Source: an uncultured Alphaproteobacteria bacterium (GTDB taxonomy: Bacteria > Pseudomonadota > Alphaproteobacteria > HIMB59 > GCA-002718135). From it: a stretch of DNA of 47,414 nt. The first letter of the stretch is position 1; every line of letters starts with the position of its first letter. The stretch spans positions 1 through 47,414 of the forward strand of contig CACHLW010000008.1 in the NCBI GenBank assembly GCA_902580765.1. Direction: 5' to 3'. The notes beneath the pieces are model-generated. The model saw only the letters and a program-made list of their open reading frames with translations, was not told the origin of the DNA and did not search any database. This document shows positions 42,453 through 47,414 of this stretch, piece after piece. Made by a program: the position numbers and the translations under genes.

Positions 42453-43491
42453 AATTATTTGCAATTTCATTGTTATATGCAAAAACTGCAGGACTACCAC
42501 CAGTGAACATAAAAATGACGTTTTCACCTTTCTTAATAATTCCTTTTTCAACATAATCAATTAAAGCTGCAAAACCTTTTGATGTATATACTGGATCTAA
42601 AATAATTCCCTCTTTATTAGCTAAAAGTTTTGTTGCTTTTATTCCGTCTTCTGTAGTAGCACCATATTTTTCACCTACATAATTATTGTCATGATTAATC
42701 ATTTTATGTGAAAACTCTAAATTAATATCAAGCATCTTTGCTGCATCATTACATATTCTCGCTATATCTTTTTTAATATTCATTTCCCAATAAACGGGTG
42801 AAATACCTTGAATACGAGTTGGCCAATTTAATATCTTAGCCCCTAATTCACAACCTGCTTGTGTCATATTAGCAGCAGTAACAAATAGATGATCTGCCAT
42901 AAAATTTTGCTCTTTCATTTGTAAATCAATTTCAGCCATAGCATTTGCATAACTTATACCAGCAAGAGTGGTATCCTCTTTTCCAAATCCTCCATAAATT
43001 AATAGAGGTTTTCGACCTTCTTTTATTAACTCATTATATTTTATATCTAAATGCTTTGGTATTTCTTCTAAATTCTCACCATCAATAACATCAACATTAG
43101 CTCCCAGAATATTATATAATAAAAAATTACCTTGCATTAAGTTACCTTTTATTCCGTGCATTAATACTAAATAACTATCTAAATTTAGTTTATTTGCAGC
43201 AGCTACAGCTTGGCGGCAAAAATTAGATTGAGATGCAGCCCCAGTTAAAATACAGTCATAATCTCCAGATAATGTTTTAGCCATTATAAACTCTAAATGT
43301 CTTGTTTTGTTTCCCCCAAATGCTAATGCAGTGCAATCATCTCGTTTGATATAAAGATTTATACCCAACTCTTTAGAAATATTAGGTGCAAATTCAAGTA
43401 CAGTAGGTAATTGAGCTAGATTAACTCTAGGAATTTTATTTATTCTTGAAGTTAATTCTTCAGCAGACAAAGGATTAAAATTGTTATTCAT
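42442..43491 (-). CDS. PLP-dependent D-cysteine desulfhydrase/ACC deaminase-like enzyme
   Basis: A 349-residue fold-type II PLP enzyme. Seen: YIKRDDCTALAFGGNKTRHLEF with the PLP lysine Lys62, LTGAASQSNFCRQAVAAAN for the phosphate region and TGGSPAVFAYN near the end. Known relatives are D-cysteine desulfhydrase, 1-aminocyclopropane-1-carboxylate deaminase and L-cysteate sulfo-lyase; I cannot choose among them by eye. It converges on the sugar-acid dehydratase with an 11-base overlap and lies 19 bases downstream of the IlvD/Edd gene on the same strand. Confidence 0.82.
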   Translation of the reverse strand: MNNNFNPLSAEELTSRINKIPRVNLAQLPTVLEFAPNISKELGINLYIKRDDCTALAFGGNKTRHLEFIMAKTLSGDYDCILTGAASQSNFCRQAVAAANKLNLDSYLVLMHGIKGNLMQGNFLLYNILGANVDVIDGENLEEIPKHLDIKYNELIKEGRKPLLIYGGFGKEDTTLAGISYANAMAEIDLQMKEQNFMADHLFVTAANMTQAGCELGAKILNWPTRIQGISPVYWEMNIKKDIARICNDAAKMLDINLEFSHKMINHDNNYVGEKYGATTEDGIKATKLLANKEGIILDPVYTSKGFAALIDYVEKGIIKKGENVIFMFTGGSPAVFAYNNEIANNSTQ

Positions 43492-43510
43492 CTATTTTAA
43501 TAATTTTTAA

Positions 43511-45244
43511 TTAATGACTATGTCTTTTGACTTCAGCTCCTCTTTTTCCAATAAGAAAATCTAGATCTGCTCCTTTGTCAGCTTGCATAACATGCTCTAC
43601 ATACATTTTTTGATAACCACCTGTGATTTCTGGAACAACAGGTGAATAATTTTCTAGACGATTTTTTATTGTTTCTTCATTAACTTTTAAATTCATTATA
43701 CCCTGATCAACATCTACCTCTATTTCATCACCATTTTGAACTGCTGCTAAAGGACCTTTAACTGCAGCTTCTGGAGATGTATGAAGTATTACGGTACCGT
43801 ATGCTGTACCACTCATTCTAGCGTCAGATATTCTAATCATATCTCTGACACCTTTTTTAAGAACTTTTTGTGGAAGACGCATATTGCCTACTTCAGCCAT
43901 ACCAGGGTAACCCTTTGGCCCACAATTTTTTAAAACTAATATTGAATTTTCATCAACGTCTAAATTGGGATCATCAATCTTTTCATGAAACTCTTCTACA
44001 CTTTCAAAAACTACAGCTTTTCCAATATGTTTCATTAATTCAGGTGATGCAGCTGATGGTTTAATAATTGCACCATTTGGAGCAATATTACCCTTAAGAA
44101 TTTTAATTCCTCCATTTTTGGTTAATGGATTTTCAAATTCTTTGATAACGTCATTGTTCCAACATTTAGCATTAATGTTATTTTCAGCTATAGTTTTTCC
44201 ATTAACAGTCATTTCATTTTCTTCTAATAGATTTTTTTCCATTAATCTTTTTATAACTACAGGAACACCGCCAGCATAATAAAAATCTTCCATTAAGTAT
44301 TTTCCTGAAGGCTGCAGATTTACTAATGTTGGAATACCGTCTCCACATTTATTCCAATCTTCTAATTCTAAATCTATTTCCATTCGACCTGCGATTGCAG
44401 CCAAATGGATAACTGCATTTGTAGATCCTCCTATTGCTCCATTGACCTTGATTGCATTTTCAAATGATTTTTTTGTAACAATTTTTGACATAGTTATATC
44501 TTCCTTAACCATTTCAACAATTCTTTTGCCAGACATATGAGCTAAAGCATATCTTCTTGAGTCAACTGCAGGTATTGCAGCATTTCCAGGGAGTGACATC
44601 CCTAATGCTTCCACCATTGATCCCATAGTTGATGCAGTACCCATAGTCATACAATTACCTTTTGATCTACTCATTGAAATTTCTGCATTAATAAAATCTT
44701 CTTCTGTAATTACACCAGCATTTAAATCTGCATCAAGTTTCCAAACACCAGTACCAGAACCTATTGTTTCACCTTGATGATGTCCATTAAGCATTGGACC
44801 ACCTGAAACACCTATTGTAGGAAGATCGACACTTGCAGCCCCCATCATTAATGAAGGTGTTGTTTTATCACACCCCATTAATAGTACGACTCCGTCTATA
44901 GGATTACCCCTTATTGCCTCTTCAACATCCATACTTGCTAAATTTCTAAACAACATAGCTGTAGGTCTTAAATTGGATTCACTTGCTGAAAAAACAGGAA
45001 ATTCAAGAGGAAAACCGCCAGCTTCATAAACACCTTTTTTAACAGACTCTGCTATCTCTCTGAAATGACCATTACAAGGAGTTAATTCTGACCATGTATT
45101 ACAAATTCCAATTACAGGACGGCCATCAAACAAATGATTTGGATGACCTTGATTTCTCATCCAGCCTCTATGAATAAATGTATCTCTTCGATGTGATTTA
45201 GAATTATACCAATTAGAAGATCTAAATTTATTTTTTTTATTCAT
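43511..45244 (-). CDS. IlvD/Edd-family sugar-acid dehydratase (arabinonate dehydratase-like)
   Basis: A 577-residue iron-sulfur dehydratase. Seen: GICNTWSELTPCNGHFREIA (Cys57), GVVLLMGCDKTTPSLMMGA (Cys125) and SRSKGNCMTMGTASTMGS (Cys198), the three-cysteine pattern of 2Fe-2S sugar-acid dehydratases; also GGSTNAVIHLAAIAGR and RMSGTAYGTVILHTSPEAA. The sequence STWSELTPCN with HFREIAESVK and the spacing fit L-arabinonate/D-xylonate dehydratases rather than biosynthetic dihydroxyacid dehydratase. It is followed by the PLP gene and preceded by the SMP-30 lactonase gene at 32 bases, likely an operon. Confidence 0.87.
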   Translation of the reverse strand: MNKKNKFRSSNWYNSKSHRRDTFIHRGWMRNQGHPNHLFDGRPVIGICNTWSELTPCNGHFREIAESVKKGVYEAGGFPLEFPVFSASESNLRPTAMLFRNLASMDVEEAIRGNPIDGVVLLMGCDKTTPSLMMGAASVDLPTIGVSGGPMLNGHHQGETIGSGTGVWKLDADLNAGVITEEDFINAEISMSRSKGNCMTMGTASTMGSMVEALGMSLPGNAAIPAVDSRRYALAHMSGKRIVEMVKEDITMSKIVTKKSFENAIKVNGAIGGSTNAVIHLAAIAGRMEIDLELEDWNKCGDGIPTLVNLQPSGKYLMEDFYYAGGVPVVIKRLMEKNLLEENEMTVNGKTIAENNINAKCWNNDVIKEFENPLTKNGGIKILKGNIAPNGAIIKPSAASPELMKHIGKAVVFESVEEFHEKIDDPNLDVDENSILVLKNCGPKGYPGMAEVGNMRLPQKVLKKGVRDMIRISDARMSGTAYGTVILHTSPEAAVKGPLAAVQNGDEIEVDVDQGIMNLKVNEETIKNRLENYSPVVPEITGGYQKMYVEHVMQADKGADLDFLIGKRGAEVKRHSH

Positions 45245-45276
45245 GTGTGAAAGTTTTAGCTAAATAAAGTAAAAAA

Positions 45277-46152
45277 TCAAATTTTAAATTTATTATCTTC
45301 AAGTCCAGACACATTAACATTTAATGCAAATAGACTACCATCATATTGATTTTTACCTGAATTTGTAGCACTTGTAATAAATAAAGTTTTAAGATCACTT
45401 CCTCCAAATACACAATTTGTTACATTTTCAACAGGTAGCTCATAGATTTTATCTATTCTTCCTTTAGGATCAATTCTCACTACACATGAACCACCCCAAC
45501 GACAATTCCAAATAAAGCCATCGCTATCAATAGTTGATCCATCTGGAGCACCTCTATCAAAATTGAAAAAATTTTTTTTGTCTGACAAACTACCTTCATC
45601 TAGGTTAAAATTGTATTCTAGTAATGATCCCTCAGTTGTATCGGCAAAATAAAATTTCGTATTATCTGGACTCCAAACAAATGTGTTAGGTATACCAAGA
45701 TTTGTTTCAACAATATTTACCTTATTATCAGATAGACAATATAAACTTCCAGATTTAGCATTTATAGATTTTGCACTTCCATCTTGATTAAAATTATTTT
45801 GCATAGTGCCAAACCAGAGCCTACCCCTAGCATCAGATGCACCATCATTAGATCTATTTGTTAAAATATCATCTTCAACATTAATTATTCTCTCATATTT
45901 TTTAGATTGAAAGTTAAATTTATTTACTCCATTATTTGAGACTAAAGCAATTTCATTCTTTGAGATTATTGATGTCGCTGTTACAAAATCAGGTAAATCA
46001 AAAGTTTCTAATTTTTCGTTATCTAAATCAATTCTGAATAAAACTGATTTTGGTTTAATATCTACCCAAAGTAAACTTTGATCAATTGAAGACCACGTGA
46101 TACCTTCTCCCAAATTATTTTTTACATCTTTATATAATTCGACCTTACTCAT
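45277..46152 (-). CDS. SMP-30/gluconolactonase family lactonase
   Basis: A 291-residue six-bladed propeller predicted to hydrolyse sugar lactones to aldonates. Seen: NLGEGITWSSIDQSLLWVDI with the metal-binding Glu near residue 16, NDGASDARGRLWFGTM (Asn/Asp region), NTFVWSPDNTKFYFADT and DGSTIDSDGFIWNCRWGG. Immediately upstream of the IlvD/Edd dehydratase on the same strand, so lactone hydrolysis followed by acid dehydration is a natural pair. Cytoplasmic: no signal peptide. Confidence 0.9.
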   Translation of the reverse strand: MSKVELYKDVKNNLGEGITWSSIDQSLLWVDIKPKSVLFRIDLDNEKLETFDLPDFVTATSIISKNEIALVSNNGVNKFNFQSKKYERIINVEDDILTNRSNDGASDARGRLWFGTMQNNFNQDGSAKSINAKSGSLYCLSDNKVNIVETNLGIPNTFVWSPDNTKFYFADTTEGSLLEYNFNLDEGSLSDKKNFFNFDRGAPDGSTIDSDGFIWNCRWGGSCVVRIDPKGRIDKIYELPVENVTNCVFGGSDLKTLFITSATNSGKNQYDGSLFALNVNVSGLEDNKFKI

Positions 46153-46196
46153 ATTTTAGATAATTATAATAAAATTTAAAATTTATGAAGATAAGA

Positions 46197-47201
46197 TTAG
46201 AGATAATGTGCTTTATCTTTAATACGAGCCATTACTTCTTTGGTTGCTTCTTCAGATCCATCATGGAACGTACCCATTAATTTATCTAAGAAACTAGTAT
46301 TTCCACCTGAATAATTGCATTCAAAATATTTATGATGAATATAATGCATATAATCACCTGTTGGAATTGATACACCATTTTTGAAAGTCATTTTTTCATA
46401 TCCTGTATGTCCAGGTGTAGGTGCTAAACCAGCATGAAATACATGATACATTGCAACAAGAGGATGTGAAGGGATTATCCAATGAACTAAGATTCCTGAA
46501 AAATAGAGTATATGCTCTATTGGATGCATAGACATACCTGACCAAGCACCTGTATTCGTATTACGGTGGTGTACTTTATGTGCAATTTTATAAAGTGGTG
46601 CCCAGTGTAATAATCTATGAGTTAAATAAAAATGTGCGTCTCTTATAAATGGAACAAGAAAGAACATAAAACAACAATATATTGGATACGCCTCCCAGCT
46701 TACATAAGGGATTATTTGATTTGCAAATGCCCAAAATGTAATTACTTCATAAGCTGTCCACAATGGAATAGCACTACAGAAAGTATAGAATAGGTTATCT
46801 TTAGTCTGATCATTAAATAGAAATGTTGAGTTATTTTTCTCTAAAGGTCGCGGATTATATTTAAATGAAGTTCCTTGTGTCTTTAATCTTAAATGAAAGA
46901 AGCCTGTCCAGAGCAAAATAATAACTGCATTTCTAAAAAATATATATGATATCCATCCTATTTCAAAAGTTTTCATTGTCTCTAAAGAAGGAGTCAAAAA
47001 AAGATATGTAGCAACTGTTATTGCTGCAAAGACAAAAGTCCATGGGAAAAAAATTCCAGGAAATTTAAAAAAATACTTTAAAAATTTTATTGGATTAAAA
47101 AATATATCTTTAGGTGGGTTAATACTTATTGTACCAAATGGTTTCCAATGACCTCTTTTATCTCTTGTACCAAAATCACTATCATTTAGTTGATTGCCCA
47201 T
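46197..47201 (-). CDS. Membrane di-iron hydroxylase (sterol desaturase/fatty acid hydroxylase family)
   Basis: An integral membrane enzyme, about 334 residues from the ATG at 47201 (a TTG start nine codons upstream would add a doubtful leader). Seen: four to five hydrophobic segments and the histidine boxes HFYLTHRLLH, HKVHHRNTNTG with MHPIEH, and HYIHHKYFECNYSG that bind two irons. Family members hydroxylate or desaturate lipids, including sterols, fatty acids and carotenoids. The C-terminal GGNTSFLDKLMGTFHDG is typical. It lies 38 bases after a truncated fatty acid desaturase gene on the same strand, pointing to lipid modification. Confidence 0.87.
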   Translation of the reverse strand: MGNQLNDSDFGTRDKRGHWKPFGTISINPPKDIFFNPIKFLKYFFKFPGIFFPWTFVFAAITVATYLFLTPSLETMKTFEIGWISYIFFRNAVIILLWTGFFHLRLKTQGTSFKYNPRPLEKNNSTFLFNDQTKDNLFYTFCSAIPLWTAYEVITFWAFANQIIPYVSWEAYPIYCCFMFFLVPFIRDAHFYLTHRLLHWAPLYKIAHKVHHRNTNTGAWSGMSMHPIEHILYFSGILVHWIIPSHPLVAMYHVFHAGLAPTPGHTGYEKMTFKNGVSIPTGDYMHYIHHKYFECNYSGGNTSFLDKLMGTFHDGSEEATKEVMARIKDKAHYL

Positions 47202-47239
47202 GATGCATTTATAGTATATTTTGAACAAAAAAAAAGAGA

Positions 47240-47414
47240 CTAAATTGTCGTATCTGGAACCTTCACATCAATATAATAATTTTTATCTTTAGATTGCTTA
47301 AATATTGCTGGGATTATTGATCTATAAGCAGAAATTATTCCGTTATGAGGTTCTGGCATTTGATTTTTAACTATTTTGTGAAATTTTTTTAAATTATGGC
47401 ATGGGATTTTTGGG
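47240..47414 (-). CDS. Fatty acid desaturase-like protein, C-terminal 58 residues
   Basis: Reading the minus strand from the right edge gives an open frame ending at the TAG at 47240-47242. The last residues include HNLKKFHKIV, MPEPHNGIISAYRSIIPAI and KQSKDKNYYIDVKVPDTTI. This resembles the tail of membrane fatty acid desaturases (a leucine/proline motif, then a PEP-G-x-x-x-AYR-x-IxPA block and a KDxxYxxKxPxP end). The histidine boxes lie outside the window. Assignment rests on the tail pattern only. Confidence 0.6.
   Translation of the reverse strand, partial: PKIPCHNLKKFHKIVKNQMPEPHNGIISAYRSIIPAIFKQSKDKNYYIDVKVPDTTI

Overview
This is a very AT-rich, gene-dense bacterial window, about two-thirds A+T by eye. 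Many neighbouring genes overlap by 1-17 bases, and no gap without a gene exceeds about 250 bases. Three things point to an alphaproteobacterium: a CcrM-type GANTC methyltransferase, a split b/b' F0 ATP synthase operon, and the gene orders UDG-transglycosylase-moaB-rnhB-ccrM, mutY-dciA-dsbA-smc and ispH-thrB-rnhA. The base composition and compactness suggest a streamlined marine lineage such as a SAR11- or HIMB59/AEGEAN-169-like group. That placement is inference. I see no tRNA, rRNA, CRISPR array, insertion sequence or phage gene.

Layout. (1) 1-6680: a TPR exported protein (cut by the left edge) diverges from a housekeeping run: cysteine-free uracil-DNA glycosylase, soluble lytic transglycosylase, MoaB, RNase HII. 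Next comes a 250-base gap holding a candidate small RNA with a CCUCC loop and a strong terminator, then ccrM behind a cluster of its own target sites, and a rhodanese. (2) 6690-11170: a five-repeat propeller-like autotransporter, a MATE transporter and a small GNAT-like protein. (3) 11240-22980: purine synthesis. A short CBS-less IMP dehydrogenase is followed by purE-purK. A minus-strand operon purM-purN-purF-purD-purC diverges from a fused purSL and purQ. Together these cover de novo steps 1-8 up to SAICAR plus IMP to XMP; purB and purH are not here. (4) 22980-33100: mutY diverges from dciA-dsbA-smc, which runs without a real gap into the F0 genes atpI/Z-atpB-atpE-atpF'-atpF, then ispH-thrB-rnhA-yceI. 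(5) 33120-46150: a catabolic, accessory-looking region of sugar-acid and hydroxyacid enzymes: xylulokinase-like kinase, EamA transporter, serine hydrolase, Ldh-family dehydrogenase, GlcD-like oxidase, Gfo/Idh/MocA oxidoreductase, PdxA-like dehydrogenase, enolase-superfamily dehydratase, PLP desulfhydrase-like enzyme, IlvD/Edd sugar-acid dehydratase and SMP-30 lactonase. (6) 46190-47414: a membrane di-iron hydroxylase and the end of a fatty acid desaturase.

How the parts fit. Regions 1, 3 and 4 are core metabolism and cell-cycle functions with unusual miniaturisation: short SMC, CBS-less IMP dehydrogenase and a UDG without iron-sulfur ligands. Region 5 could form an oxidative route from aldose to lactone, aldonate, 2-keto-3-deoxy acid and hydroxyacids, but no aldolase and no dedicated solute-binding transporter is visible, so the substrate is unknown. 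The observations most worth checking are the putative anti-Shine-Dalgarno small RNA upstream of ccrM, the four GANTC sites within 98 bases at the ccrM start, and the paired GANTC inverted repeat in the purM/purL divergent promoter.
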